Below, one piece after another: positions 18,686 to 33,100 of a DNA stretch of 64,000 nt (position 1 is its first letter; each line of letters begins with the position of its first letter). The stretch comes from Owenia fusiformis (lineage: Eukaryota; Annelida; Polychaeta; Sabellida; Oweniidae): positions 14,691,181 through 14,755,180 of the forward strand of contig CAIIXF020000010.1 of assembly GCA_903813345.2 (NCBI GenBank). The letters run 5' to 3'. Made by a program: the position numbers and the translations under genes. Under the pieces are notes generated by a model, which was given only the letters and a program-made list of their open reading frames with translations, was not told the DNA's origin and searched no databases.

Positions 18686-21021
18686 CTTGGTAAGCTAGTT
18701 ATTATTAATATAAATCACATTTTGCATCAATACATGTATTCAAATCTTAGTGGCTTTAACAGCAGCACTAAGCACATTCAAATCAAATTCTCTACATTGG
18801 CTTTATAGATTCAGATAATTATCAACAAGACACAGACACTAGTAATAGAGAAATCAAAATGGTGGTTTTGATGGAAATTTACGAAGTAGTGTTTGAAATC
18901 TCCCAATGATTTCCGCATGAGAGCTACGAAAGTTCAGCCTTTTTAAAGGTCATTCAAAAATCCCTTGATGCTACTTCATGAATTTACATCTCACTAGAAA
19001 ATATGTACTCAGGGATAAAGACAACTCAGAATCAGCTGATAACTTACAGACTTTCGCAAACAGAGTATGAAGATGTAAGTAGGAAACACAGCTGAGCTGA
19101 ATTGAGTATTTCAATTCCACCCATTACGATTTTTAGAGGCGCATTGTTGACGGCAAAAGAATTTTATATGACAGCAGTACATCCTTGAAAAAGGTAAACT
19201 CTACAGAGCTAGAGTCCATTTCACTGTTTAACTGCATCAGTAAGAGCTAAAAAATAAGAAATCAAAATATCATTTTGCAATACTATATTCCTATTGTACA
19301 TGAATGACATTTGTATATCTTGGATTGCTTCTAGTTTGGCTTATAAAGTGTGTGGCCTCTTATATTTGGATGCTTCTCTGCCATGTTATTTTCAATAAGA
19401 TTAAAGGCTGAGAGCGGGTATAAAAGGCAGATGGAACAGCCCACAACAGCCAAATATGGCAGTTTAAATGTCCAGTTCAAACAAAATGAGAACATTTTCA
19501 AACGTTCTACTATAACAAGACTGGCCACATTAGCACTGATTGGCTGAACAGTGACAGCTTGATTAATAGCTTCACCCGGGTCCAAATCTCTGGGCCTTTA
19601 ACATGGCTGAAATTCTTCAAATTACAAGACGGCACAGGCTTATTGCACAAAAAACTAAAAAATCTGAAATATACAAATGTCATTCATGTGCATTGTGAAT
19701 ATACTTTTCCATATATTATTGCACAATGGTCTCCCAATTTCTTATTTTTGCCGTTCTACTGACGCAATGAAGCAGTGAAATTGACTCTAAGTTCCACGGA
19801 CATCTAATACGTTCTTCGAACTGCCCTGGAACTATATCTATACCAGGACTGGCATCCAGATCCAAGTATTTTTAAGACCGCCGACTCTCGTTGGGCTATT
19901 TATCCCTATTGACTCAGTTGTTCATATAAATTTACGTACCTTAGATGCTTTGTAATCGACGTAGATAGAAAATATTGTTTCCTAAATTGTTCTGAAAAGC
20001 GATAATTATTACTAAATGTACTTTGAACAGGTCGACTGACCAAAAAGTCGGACTTCTGGCACAAGGTCACGTGACCAAATAGAATTTGTATAGATAAAAT
20101 TGATGACGTCACCGCCATCGGTGTAGGTCAGGTCAAAAGTCATCCATCTTGCCATTTGCCCAGCGTATTCTTACCAGTCGACAAAAAACGATGAAATCAC
20201 GTTGAAAATAAAATATACACTTTAAAATTGAGGCTGATTGAATATGACAAGACTCCATTGAATACAGCTGTGCAATTTACAGTCACCAAGATGAGCTAAT
20301 TTCGGAGAGATTCGGTGAGATTCGGGAATTAAAAAAGGTAAGCCCTTCCGGTTTCCCAACTTCAAGTATTTGAAATCCCAGAATTTTCCCAGAAACATTC
20401 TCTCTGACTGTGCTAAGTTCGGTTTGTTCAGTGACATACCTATACATGTACATGTAAAGGGGGGGGGGCACAGTTAGCACTATCTCATAAAATAGTATCT
20501 AAATATAATAGAGAGAAGTCTCTCTATTGTATTACCAACTAATTATAGATCATTGATAACTGTGCCCCCCCCCCCCCCCCCACTGTAACAGAAGTCACAA
20601 AAATTGCCAAGTCAGTGTGGGAATACAATCATTTTCTCTCTAAAAGGAAAATGTCAGGTTTTTAGTGTGCCTTAAGCGCATGAAGTAAGTACCACAGGAG
20701 CTTCGCAAAGTAGTCTAACTAAGTAAAAAACGGGTAACTTTATAAGTTATCAAAACTTACCAAATTATTCTGTAAAAGAACACATGGTCAATAAGTTTCG
20801 CTGTAGCGATATAGAGTTTAATATGCTGGAATTATCTCATTGGAATTAATGTTGCATCGATCGTTGGTATCGCAACTAATGTTATAGATATATTATAAAT
20901 GTTTAAAATGATAATTGTATAATTGAAAATATCATTATTTCCCAAACAATCAAAAGTATTAAAGTTGATTATTTTAATCAGAAAGTGACAGGTCCCCAAA
21001 TGAGATCACGTGATTTTAAAA
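18686..21021. promoter_or_regulatory. Head-to-head intergenic region with CACGTG sites
   Basis: About 2.3 kb separates the divergent starts of the ammonia-lyase (18685, minus) and sorbitol dehydrogenase (21022, plus) coding regions, so it must hold both promoters and any 5-prime non-coding exons. A 12-bp perfect palindrome GGTCACGTGACC lies at 20065-20076 and a second TCACGTGA at 21006-21013, just before the dehydrogenase ATG. Both are bHLH/USF-type E-boxes by sequence; binding is inferred. No other gene is seen. Confidence 0.4.
20459..20581. mobile_element. Small foldback element with G-run/C-run ends
   Basis: A run of G followed by CACAGTTA at the left is mirrored by TAACTGTG and a run of C at the right, with a further internal palindrome (AATAGAGAGAAG / CTCTCTATT). 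It is 123 bp and non-coding, and lies between the two divergent promoters. Confidence 0.6.
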
Positions 21022-24000
21022 ATGGAGATGGCCGGCCACGCCCCCAATATAGCTGCGATTTTGCACGGGAAGGATGATCTTAGATTGGTAATTTCTCATG
21101 TTAATATTTGATGTCATGAATAATTAATATAATATATAATTGAGGATACTCCATAATACATTATACATAACAGATCCACATTTTTCATGCATGCAAATAG
21201 TAGATTTTGACCGCTGAAAACATTGAATTTTATTCAAATTTTTATGTACTTGTACTGCAATTGAAGTGTGTTCCCGGCAGTCAGTGTTATCAATGTTACA
21301 ATTTCCCGTATCTGAATTGGTTATATTTTTCTCTGAAGTCTCAAGCTTATTGGTTAGAACGTATTAATCTTGTTATAATAATTCCAGTTACAATAAAATG
21401 TGTTGTTTGTTTTTGTTGGTTGCTTGTTTTGTTTGTTTGTTTGATTGATTGATTTGCAACATTGTGCATCCTGGCATCATGATCAACAAATGAGTCGACG
21501 CAACTTTTATGAAGAGATATGTGTTACAAATACTGACAATGGATATTTTTAACACGGGTTGACCTTATTGCCATTTTTACCATCTTAAATTAAATATATT
21601 TGTCTTGACATACATGTGATGATATAATGGTGTATTGTAGGAACCATACACAACAGTGGCACCAGGTGACAATGGTAAGGTACAGTCAATACCATAGAGT
21701 AAGAAATGTTATTCAAATAACAAATTCTATCTTATAATAATTAGTTTTACCACTTGGATACTTAAATTTCCATAAACCAGAAATCAGACTTACTAGTCTT
21801 AAAGATTTTTCATTTCCTCTAATGTGCATGCATGTTATGACTAATCATCTATCTTTCAACAGAGGTTCTTCTTGAGATGGGATCAGTTGGTATCTGTGGT
21901 TCAGACCTTAAGTATTGGAAATATGGCAAGTGTGGCAGATTTACAGTCACAGATCCTATGGTCATTGGACACGAGGGGAGTGGAGTTGTTGCGAAGATTG
22001 GAACGGGAGTAACAACATTGAAACCTGGTACTGATAAAAAATCAAATTGTGCCAAAAATCTTAATCAAAGTAGTAATTTTAATCATTATTTTTTTTAACA
22101 CATTATTGTCTTTTTTAACTTGACCTTGACCTGACTGACTGGACCTAGCTTGACACAATATGGTCCAGATTAACTGACTACCATCCTGTCTTGACCTGAC
22201 ATATCTTGTCTTGGTTTGATCTACTAAGGATTGACTTGACAAATTATTACTCATTCAGATAAAATCTGTGTTATATGATGTCCCTAAAAACTGTTTTAAT
22301 CATGCAGGAGACAGGGTAGCAATCGAACCAGGTGTACCCTGCCGTGTATGTAAACTGTGCAAAACAGGACGCTACAATATATGTCCTGATGTTAAATTCT
22401 GTGCCACTCCTCCAGTACATGGGAATCTTTGCAAATATTACACTCATCCAGCAGACTTTTGCTTCAAGTAAGTAGGTCTTGTATTGTATTGAGAGATCAT
22501 TTCAAGCTACATGATTATGATAAAAACAGAAATTCAATTGGCACAGATTAAACACATTTATCTAAAAACAAGCAAAAAAATAGGGATCACCAAAGGGTGA
22601 TCTTATTTCCATGTTATGTTGTTGCTGAACATTAAGTGAATCATGAATTCATCAAGTTCAATTTCCGCCAATCAATATTCATTAGGTTGCCTGAGAATGT
22701 TAGCTTGGATGCAGGAGCCTTGGTGGAGCCATTGGCCGTAGCAGTGTATGGGTGTGAGCGTGGAGGGGTGAAGGTGGGGACCAATGTATTGATCTGTGGA
22801 GCTGGGCCTGTGGGATTACTGTGCATAATGGTAGCCAGAGCAATGGGAGCTAGTACCATAGCTATTACAGGTGAGGTGCTATGTTAGAGGAGGATTCTTT
22901 ACATTCAGAGGTCCATGCATTAATTATTATAGCCTTTGTATATATTATACAGCCTTTACTGAGCCAAATTATGACACTTGTATGGGCCTTCTTAAGACTG
23001 CCACAGGCCCAGGAATAAGATTTAAATCCCCCCTCACTATAGGAAAGTGAGTGGAAGGGGGATGAACTCTTGTTCCCATGTCTGTGGTGACTGTCATTCA
23101 AATCCCAACCAGAAAAAATCCCTTCTATTCTCACAATCTAGGCATTCTTCCCTAATAGGTATTAAACATGTACTGAATTTATTGTGTGCTCCAGATATTG
23201 ATGACCACCGTCTCCAGACTGCAAAAGATCTTGGCGCTGATCATGTGATCAAAGTATTGACCAATGACTGTGAAGCAATGGCAGATGAGATTGTCAAGGC
23301 GATGGGTGAATGCCCGGATGTAGCTCTTGAATGCAGTGGTGCTGACAGTAGTGTAGTAACTGGCATACATGTAGGTTGGAATTGGACATATAATAAGTTT
23401 GAATGAGTAACTCATAACACATTTACCAGCTAGATGTTCTTTTTTTTCTTGAATCAAAATGTAAATGCATGTTTATCTACAAAGATTTAGTCTTCTTAAT
23501 TTCAGTGTATAAAGCACATGTTCATGTACCTATGAGAGTCCAAGATATGTAAATATATGTAGCCATTGCATTTGCAATATAGATCAATAAAATCTACATT
23601 TCTTGAAGGGAATCCATGCAAAACAATCAGTATGAGGAATATAAGGGTCCCTGGTTTTTAGCAATTTATATTTTCATAATGATATGATTTCTTTGTGGGT
23701 AGAATATATTTGGATATTTAGCCTCCTGTTCCAGGCCTGTCAACCTGGAGGAAGTGTTGTCCTGATTGGCCGAGGCTCAATGATGCCCCAGCTCCCTCTA
23801 GTGGCAGCAGCCAGCAAGGAGGTTGATATCAAGGGAGTTTTCAGATATGCTAATTGGTAAGTGAACTATGTTCAATATGCTATATGAAAGTTGTTAGTCA
23901 TTTTGACCTCTCAGTTCCATGTAAGGTAGGCCAAAAGGAGGAATTTTACTAAGCTGTTTTAGCCTTTTACATGTAGGGTTGATATTTCCATCTGGTCCAA

Positions 24001-24824
24001 AGCTTATTTTACTATTCCCACTTTAAATGCCCAGTAAAACTTAAAGGACAACTGAAATAGCTTTTCTCAACTTGCAGCTACAAAAATGCGGTTTTCTCCA
24101 TTGTAAGCCCAACGTAGAGTTCTTGCGATAGCCATTATAAAATAAATGTTAGATAACTGCTAACGGTCATAGATAACGAAATAAAACAAACCGATAAATC
24201 AAATTGGCCCCCACGTGATTAGTAACGTCATATACAAAATCTAGTTTTGGTTTATTGGTTCCATAGTAATCACAACGCCACGGCAACCATAGGATTGTTG
24301 TGTAAACAAATAACAAAACATTTTGGCATTATGACGTCACGATCTAATGGACCAAAATGGGCCACGTGGGGGCCAGTGAGAGATCACGTGGGGGCCAATA
24401 ACGTCACAACCAATTCGAATATTGCTTATTAAGCAGCTATAACGATCGTTAGAGTGAAATAGTTTTCACACTACTGATGAGAAAACATGTCCAAATACAT
24501 CTATCAAAAAATTATATTGATTCCTTTAGGTTAAAAATACCATTTCATATCTGCTTTAACAATTACATTTGGGTCATTTGGAATGATGAACCCAAAACTT
24601 GAAAAATAACTTGAATGTCTCTCTGTTACTTCCTCCATTCACTCCAATTGTGTTAAAATTATTTCAGCTACCCAAAGGCTATAGACCTGCTGAGGAATGG
24701 TAGCATTAACGTGGACAAGTTGATCACCCACCACTTTAATCTAAAAGATAGCACCATGGCTTTTAAGACTGCTATGGATAGAGATGCCAAAGCAATCAAA
24801 GTTATGATACACTGTGACAAGTAA
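21022..24824 (+). CDS. SORD: Sorbitol dehydrogenase (zinc-dependent polyol dehydrogenase)
   Basis: The enzyme oxidises sorbitol to fructose with NAD+ in the cytosol (polyol pathway). Eight exons join in phase with GT-AG introns: 21022-21087, 21641-21674, 21863-22027, 22308-22467, 22686-22870, 23195-23370, 23735-23856 and 24668-24824. They give 354 residues, against about 357 in the human enzyme. Catalytic-zinc residues are C45 (GICGSD), H70 and E71 (GHEGSG). The Rossmann motif GAGPVG is in exon 5, followed by the NAD-selective aspartate in DIDDHR. Late motifs KGVFRYAN and [10 protein letters not shown] match animal SORD. Unlike vertebrate SORD, it keeps the complete structural-zinc pattern C-x2-C-x2-C-x7-C (exon 4, [16 protein letters not shown]). 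The first of two in-frame ATGs, 21022 and 21028, was taken. A possible poly(A) signal AATAAA lies at 25681. Confidence 0.95.
24040..24560. other. GC-richer insert in SORD intron 7, origin unclear
   Basis: This stretch differs from the AT-rich intron around it. It has two CACGTGGGGGCCA-type segments and several ACGTCA motifs, and weakly inverted edges (TTAAAGGACAAC near 24041; CTGCTTTAA near 24550). It could be an old TIR element, but I could not define its ends. Confidence 0.3.
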
Positions 24825-27800
24825 ATCCACATTAAGTGATACTGTAATGATACAATGTGACCAACGAATCCACATCACCTTATATGTGTTGGTGAAATAC
24901 AGGGGCCAAATGATGATATAATATGTGATATTATTTTATTTATGATATTCCATGAGACAGGCCTACTCATATAGGTGATATCTGGAATTCAAGATGTCAT
25001 ATAACATGGGCTATATTCATCCTGCTGAAGACACTGTTAATGAAAATATTGATGTACATATTAATAACTGTTGTTGAAACTAATCAATTCATCGGAATGA
25101 TCATCACTAAAATTATGACAAGATTATATCCATATATCAGTGTGTGAAAGGAACATAAATTCATGTTTGAGTTGTAAAAAGTAAAAAAATTTGTACAACT
25201 CTCGCATTTCTTTTTGGACAAGTGAAAGTTTGAACATATTTTGTTTTTCTACTATGTTGTTCCTTGGTGTTCTTTTAGAAGCAAAACATGATGTACAGTA
25301 TAGCAAATGCTTACTCCAGAAAACTGCCGCTATATTTAACTTTAAGCCATTGCCTATGATTCCAAAGACTTCATCATTCCAGTAAGTAAATAGACACTAG
25401 GACATTGTAGGAGTCTCTACAGTGACTGGGAATCCCCTTTAAATGAAATTGTACATTTAATGTGTATGAGCCTAAGTTCTATAAAGATCAATAGCCCTCA
25501 TTGAGAGCAGCTACAGGGAGTCTATGTTATAAAAACATATATTCTACATATTATCGTATTGTATCATGTATAAGATGCATCATGTATTGTGTATAAGTGT
25601 TTTTCTACATTACCAACAACAATTCATATTTTGTTAATTTTTTAAATCAGTGTTCAAGTGGAAATATCCACCCACAGTGCAATAAATATGTTTGAAAGTT
25701 AAACAAGCTTGTATTGGTTGTTTGAGTATGTGTATTGTCTAACAATACTATAACTGTACTTGTAAGTCTAGTGACCTATATTTTAATAAAAAAATAGTTC
25801 CCTTCTCTTGACCTTTTTTCTCTCATTCCAGATTCATCCACTGCCACCTTGAAAAATGCTAAAAAAAACTCTCACACAAACTAATAATAAAAACATTTGT
25901 CCAGTCCACATTGTATTTATTTATTTTTTAGCTAATATCAAAGATATGATATTGACAATGAATATTAACTCCACATGATACAATGATGAATTTCATAATT
26001 TAAGGCATCAGAGAATGACAATACAATAAATAGAAAATTGGAAATGAATATGTTTCAAAGCAGATGCAATAATTGGAAAAAGAACAGAATTTTCTGTCTC
26101 AGTGCAACCAATTTCTAGTTTTACAGTACTTGCACTATAAACATTTTCAAATTGAAGACATTCAAAATAAAAATACAAGTGTTTACAATAATTCACAAAC
26201 ACTATATATAATGATAATAATAATAAATTAATAATAATGCATGAAAATATATATTGATCAGATCTTGTTACAACAAACTTGGTGTTACCATGGCTATATA
26301 TTTTCCATGATTGATTTTCATTGGTATTCCCCTTCAAATACTTGTAAGCCATTAGAGGTCCTTTAAAAACTTTACACTAAATTCTACATATAAACTATTT
26401 CAATGATTGCTTGACTACCCACCCACTCAAATTTGTTAATAAAACATGTTTTGGACGTGTAACTTTTCATTGGAGAATGGCACCCTAGAAAAATGATTTT
26501 TACTCATCAGTTTACAAAACTGCTCCAAAATGAAACGTATGCCACTATTTCAACCTTAAAACATACTGTTGGTATAAAACTTAAAAGTGAAAATTTCATA
26601 ATGCCATCACAGAATCCCTTTTAAAAGCACTTAAAGTGTTTTTCGAGTTTCTATATTAGCTATAATAGAGTGTCGTCAAGGAGGTAAATAAATATATCAA
26701 TCATGGTAAGAGATTTCTGATGACATGTATAGTGTACTTTACAATAAGGTAAATACATATATAAAAAGTGTACATTCACTCAAAATGTACTTGATGTAAT
26801 GTGTGTGTATAAGTAAGTACAATGATAAATATCAATATTACATATATATCTTTCTTAGAAATAGTCAACCATTAAATTATTCTACACCTAATATGTCTAA
26901 CAACATTATATGTGTTGCACATTTATGTTTCTGTCTAGAAAACTCAACAATGAGAAAACACTGTACATAATAACATCTCAATGTACATGTATATAGTACT
27001 ATCTACATCACAAAATTAGCCCTCTAAAATGCAAGTACTATTCAGATCCCATCATTCTGGCAGTTTGCTTGCAGTGTCATCAGCTCAATGAAGGGAGATC
27101 TCATTTTCTACTATGTGTAGCCCATCACTTAAAGGGGCAACAAGGCCTGTAGAGAGAAATTTTGAAAATTTTTCTTTTTCTGAGCTATCAGGGCAACATT
27201 TGGCTTAACATCTTCTTTGACATACCTATTTTCTTAAAATGTATGGATAAACTATCAATTTCAGCATTAAGAAGTGTAAATTCAGTTCAAAGCTTCTATA
27301 AAGGGAGTCCCGCTTATAGATTTTTAAGATCCATCACGTTTCAAGAGGAATATTAGCTGAAATAATGTTCATCCAGGGGGTTTCTTTGAAGATAATAAAA
27401 ATATATGATAGTCTTGATGAAATATCCAAAATTAAATATACTTTGACACTGGTCCATGATGGTTGAATGGCCCCTCTGCACTAATTGTTGCACCTTTAAG
27501 GTCACGTATTGGCTCAGTGAGGGACCTTGCTTTGTAATACAATACTTAGCTCTCTTACTGACTCAATGAGGGACCTTGCTTTGTTATACAAGTAGACCCT
27601 AACTAAGCTGTGATGATGCAAGCAAACTGACAGTAACAATGTGATGGGGTCTTAATGGTAGCCATGTAAAAATGTTAATAGGTGTCTCCCATTCATAAAG
27701 TTCATATTATTTCTTAAACATAAATGATAATGGTCTGGTTGTTAATGTAAGGTTCAAACTTTCATAAATAAAGAACATGTAATACCAAGAATAAGCCTGT

Positions 27801-29937
27801 GGTAGTAAATTCACTGTCATAAGAGATCCATACATTTAGCATCTTCGCACGCTCCGGTCTTCACTGTGTCCGACGGGAGCTGAGTGAACGAAGATGTACA
27901 TTTAGTGTATTCTTATCCAATTATCGATAGAAGTATGGAAAAATGGGAGTCACCTCTCGCAATAGAGACAATGGCTTTGAATACCCCTAAAAACTCAGAT
28001 CTTTTTTTGTATAAGATCACATGTGGACATTATACCATGTGCAATAAATGGAAAAAAGAAAACATAAACGAAAACAGCATGTGAGGTAATTTGTCACAAC
28101 AGGTAAAGATGTAAAGCTAAAACCAGCAATGTTAATGCGTGTTCTTTATACATTGGTAAAGCTAATGCTAATTTTGAATAACTTAAAATTAATTTTCTAT
28201 CTGAGATGTTAATGAGCAAGTGGCAAATCTCTGATCTCTGAGAATGTAATAATAAGGGAATATTTACAGTGATTTACTGTAGTTTATTAAGGGATGCACC
28301 ATTTGATATTTGGGGGAACTCAACCTCAATACCCTTGACCAGATTTATTTCCTCATACCTTTACCCTGAGTATTTTTGTTTTAATTCTGTAACTAGAAAA
28401 AGATTCAATCTAACCATTTCTAGGTATAGCTAAAACAACACACAGGATGTTTTTAAAACCTAACTCTTAATTTATACAGTTTTCAGACCCAGGACATTTT
28501 TCTGAAAATTTTACGTTCCCTCCAATGATCTCATGGTTGTCCCCTAAGGCACATTTTAGTTCTAGCAATACAGTTTTCGCTTTGTGTAATGCTAACAGTA
28601 TCAACCGTGGGGTGATATGTACTCAGTATGGTGGTGCTTTATTAACATTTTATCGCAAAATTCTGAGGAAATCTTGCATCATGTATAATACATACATTTC
28701 AGATCTATAGAGCAATGTCAAGTAAATTTCACTTCAGTCAATTTGGTTGTTTCGGTATGTTTAAGAAAAAAGAGTTTTGACATCTGAAATCCTGAAATTG
28801 TTACAAATTGGATAAATGTACATTTGAATGTTTTATATTTTTGCAAAAATATACAGATCAGAAATATACTCATCAAATTAATTTTTTTCTGATTAGCATT
28901 ACACAAAGAATGTAAATTGCACATTTGCGCAATGATCTACAAGCATTTAACTAAGCTAAATTTAAGCATCATAGTATATGTATATTCTTTAATCATGATC
29001 ATTTTAGTTACTATAGTAATAATTATGCGCTGTCATGACTACAGCCAAGTATGAACATACTTTAGCAAAATAATCCCAGCTATGGCAAAGAGCAACAAAA
29101 TAACTAGTATAAGGTTTGACTGAGGGAAACCAAGGATGAGATACATCCTTTCCCTGTCATTTCTGGAAGGTTAGAAACAGCTAAGTACATGTACATGTAG
29201 GCCTAGTCATAGACTTGCTTAATAATCACATTTTTGGCATACTAATTGCACGAGTCAGGCTTGACTAAATTGTAAAGCAATCACAGGAAATAAAAATGCC
29301 AACTGTGCATAGAAAAATAACATACCGATACCCTTGAGATAATGGATAAAGTTAAATATTATACTCAGTCTTCTACCATTATGTCAATGCTCCTAGTTAG
29401 TGTTCTACCATTATGTCACTTCTCGGAATCAATCCTCTACCGTAATGTCACTTCTACGAACAGGTGCCAAGTGCCTTTCTGCTGAAAGAGTACATGCTAC
29501 CAATCTGAACTTCTTCAGAATCAATGATTTATTACCACCATAAATAAATGGTACCATTTTATTTCAACTCTAAGTGAGTAGTCCAAATCAGTTTCAATTC
29601 TGAGTGAATGGTACCAACATGTCCTGCTCCGAGTAAAGCCATGGCACTGTGAGAAGATCCAACATGGTAGTTGTTCTGTCATATACCATACCTGTCAACT
29701 TGGACACCTCCAATACAGACATTTCCAAACCTTTCAATATTTTCTAGCGTAACATGGATGGAGATCCTCGTTTGTCGAAATAAAGTAGTTGACAGGTATG
29801 GTGTGATAGTTGTCTCATATTTAATACAACAACATCGCCAAACCACAACATATAATCCTGATTGTTGCTATAGTAGCCCCTAGCCAATCAAATGCCTGCA
29901 TTCCTCCTACATATTAGTCACTATATCTGTTTGAGTA
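24825..29937. other. Convergent 3-prime region, no gene recognised
   Basis: SORD (plus) and the C2CD2-like gene (minus) face tail to tail across 5.1 kb. Open frames here are short and show no recognisable family. Plus-strand AATAAA occurs at 25681. On the minus strand, overlapping AATAAA copies occur near 25914-25925. The C2CD2-like 3-prime UTR could therefore be up to 4 kb and end close to the SORD end (inference). A short imperfect repeat (CTACCATTATGTCACTTCT, three copies) lies near 29370-29460. Confidence 0.4.
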
Positions 29938-30176
29938 TCAAGAATATCGTGACCTTGAGGGGTCATGCATGATTGGATCTCTCTGTGCAACTGGGCTAGG
30001 TTCGGGTGAATGGTCCCCATATTCCCTCTGAGATTGCCTAGAGAGAGAACTTTCCCGCGACACAGATGCACCATCACGCTTCTTTCGCTTAAACAGTTTC
30101 TTGAGGCTATTACTAAATGAGTTGGAGCGTTGCTTCTTCAGATTCTGCTCAGGCACTTGCAAGTGATCTATGTCAT
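29938..30176 (-). CDS. C2CD2L: Last exon: second polybasic module of the C2CD2L-like gene
   Basis: This terminal exon encodes 79 residues and the TGA stop. Its core RSNSFSNSLKKLFKRKKR alternates serines with Lys/Arg runs, the pattern that in TMEM24 binds acidic plasma-membrane lipids and is released by PKC phosphorylation (family knowledge). A serine-rich tail (SRESSLSRQS) follows. The acceptor is TTTCAG before GATGAC (the first G comes from the previous exon). Confidence 0.85.
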
Positions 30177-33100
30177 CTGAAACACAAACGAAAATAATAA
30201 ATATATAAATATCAAAACAGGAAAAACACAGGCAAAAACACAGGTAACATTAACACATGTAACATTAATATAAAGGTAAAAATCAACACAGGTGAAATTA
30301 ATAAAAAGGTAAACATCAACACAGGTGAACATTAACACAGAAGTGAACATCGACACATGTGGAAATAATTAAAACATGGATAAACATCAATACAGGTGTA
30401 AATTAAGCAAGCCATTGAAGAGAAATAAACAGGTAAATGTCAACTTAGGTGAACATTAGCCTAATAGAGATGTAAATATCAAAATGGGTGTAAAGTAATT
30501 AAAAAACACAGTTATAAAGACAAATATACAGGGTGTCCAAGAAGTAACGTCAATGACCCTGGCATTTTGTCATTTATGCTTCAAATGTCATGAAACTTAG
30601 TCAGAATGTTCCTTGTACATTTATAAATATAAATATGAAGTATGGAGTTACTAGCATTTGGCCGGCCGGTTTTATGGTTACCATAGTAACACAAGTGCAT
30701 GGACCCCGGGGCAGCTCTGCAATCTGTAAGATCTTTACACTAGCTTTGAAGTGTACATCTTTTATTTATAATATGACCACAAATATAATGTTTTCAACTA
30801 CACATCATGTATTCATAATATAGCTGTTGCTGGCGTTATATCAGTGTTATATTAAATTTTATCGAATGTTACTCTACATAATCACCACCAAGTTCCACAC
30901 ATCTCTGGTGTCTTCTTACCCGCTCCAAGAAAACTCTATTGAAACCACCAGAGCTCATTTCTGCAAGGGATGACAGAACAGAGCTCTTAAGTTCCTCATT
31001 TGAAGAGAAAGACTGTCCAGCAAGTTTAGCCTTCAGTGCCCCATAAAGATAGAAGTCACTAGGGGCCAAATCAGGCGAATATGGAGCTTGTTCAAGTATG
31101 GGGTATTCCTAGTATCTCAATTACTTCCATGGTGTTCCTGGCCTTGTGAACGGGGGCATTGTCCCAGTGCAGTGAAAGGCACAATCCAGACAGAAAACAT
31201 ATTATGATGTCATAAAGTACTCCAAAGAAGTGTTACCATGGTAACTCCCAATAAACAATAAAACCGTTAAGATTTGAAAAAGTCCCAAGACATTGCATTT
31301 CATTTTTGCCAAAGGTTTTACCTTATAATAACCTGATTTACATAATATTTACCAGGTACATTCTGAACTGCCCCGGGGTCCATGCACTTGTGTTACTATG
31401 GCAACCATGAAATTGGCCAATCAAATGCCAGTCACTCCATACTTCGTATTTATATGTATAAATGTACAAGGAACATTTTGACCAAGTTTCATGACATTTG
31501 AAGCATAAATGACAAAATGCCAGGGTCATTGACGTTACTTCTTGGACACCCTGTAGGCTAACATCGATTAAGGTGAACATCGATAGAGATGAACAATACA
31601 ATAACACAGGGGTAAATATGAACACATGTTACATTAATAAACAGGTGAACATCAACACTTAGATGAGAATAACACTGATCATTAACACTTAATTGATAAT
31701 AAACACACTAAAAGACACACTGAATACAAGAACTGCAAAATTATTTTGATTGGATCTCAATTAGATTCCAATAGGACTTGAAAAGACCAATACTATTTGA
31801 ATTAGCAATTCATTATGAAGCAATAATGCACTGCTATTTTTTAAGATTTCACATGTCTAAATAAGTCATAATTAGCTCAAACCCTTACAGATTAATACCT
31901 AAGATGGCAATAATGAATGTAGTACAACCGAAAATGAACTGTGTAATTAATTGGGCTTAGTACAGCAGAGTGTAGTCTTGCGATGCAGTAAGGTGCAGTA
32001 CAGCATAGTTCAGCTCAGTACAGTACAGTACAGTACAGTACAATACCGTATAGTACAGTTCAGTAAAGTACAGTATAGTAAAGTATATTATGTGTACAGT
32101 ATAACACAGTAGTACCATACCTTATAGCGCAGTATAGTGCGGTATAGCATAGACTATTGGGGATATGGTATGGATTATGGTGCAAATGTTATTACAATGT
32201 CATATCAAAATGTGTGACTACAAGAATAAGGGCCACAACTTACCATGACTTGATTGGGGTAACTAAAAGAAAGCAAGCAGAAAACAAATAAAGCAACATG
32301 CACAAATAGCCATCTATGTCATTCAGTAACCCTACTTCAAGTAACTCTGGCTGTTATCATTTCAAGTAAAAATAATTAAATAAATCAAAATGATTGAGAA
32401 AATGAGAATTAATGTTGAAATTTAGCTAAAATTCAATCCTTCAAGATGACTTATTCTCTCCAACAGAGGGGAGCTATGAGGGGGGGTAATAGATTTTAAA
32501 AATTCAACTGAGCTGAGAATTGTTCAATTTTAAACTACAAAATGAATAAAAACCATTGTCATTAAAGCTTGGTCACTGAACAGATACCACTTTACATACA
32601 AGTAGATTTTTCATGCACCATTTTAATGATTTAATATAGAATGTGCCACATATCATACTGTAAACACATCATTGAATGACAAGCATACACAAAGACAGCA
32701 TTGTTATGCCGTAGCATAGGGAACATACATTCACAATACTAAAGGAACTCTAAAGACTAGATAAGAAATTAATGTCTTCAATCTAATATTCGCTTGATTT
32801 AAGACAATATCTAAATGGGTAGTCTCATGAGATAAAAAGCTTCCCAAATAAGAACCTGTTGTAAAGAAACAAGAAAGTATAAGCTTTGTTAGAATCTGAA
32901 CACAAATTCTCGGTAGAAGTTCATGTGGTGAAAATAACGAAATAATGAAATGTTACCGTGTGTCTACTTAGCAGTTTGTTCTATGTCATCCATCCTGCTA
33001 GGTTACATTGTGGAACGCAGCCAAACACGACAATGAAGGCAACAACATGTCGATGTTGATCTTAGCAGAATTTGGGGAAATTTAGATCGTCCATTTTGCA

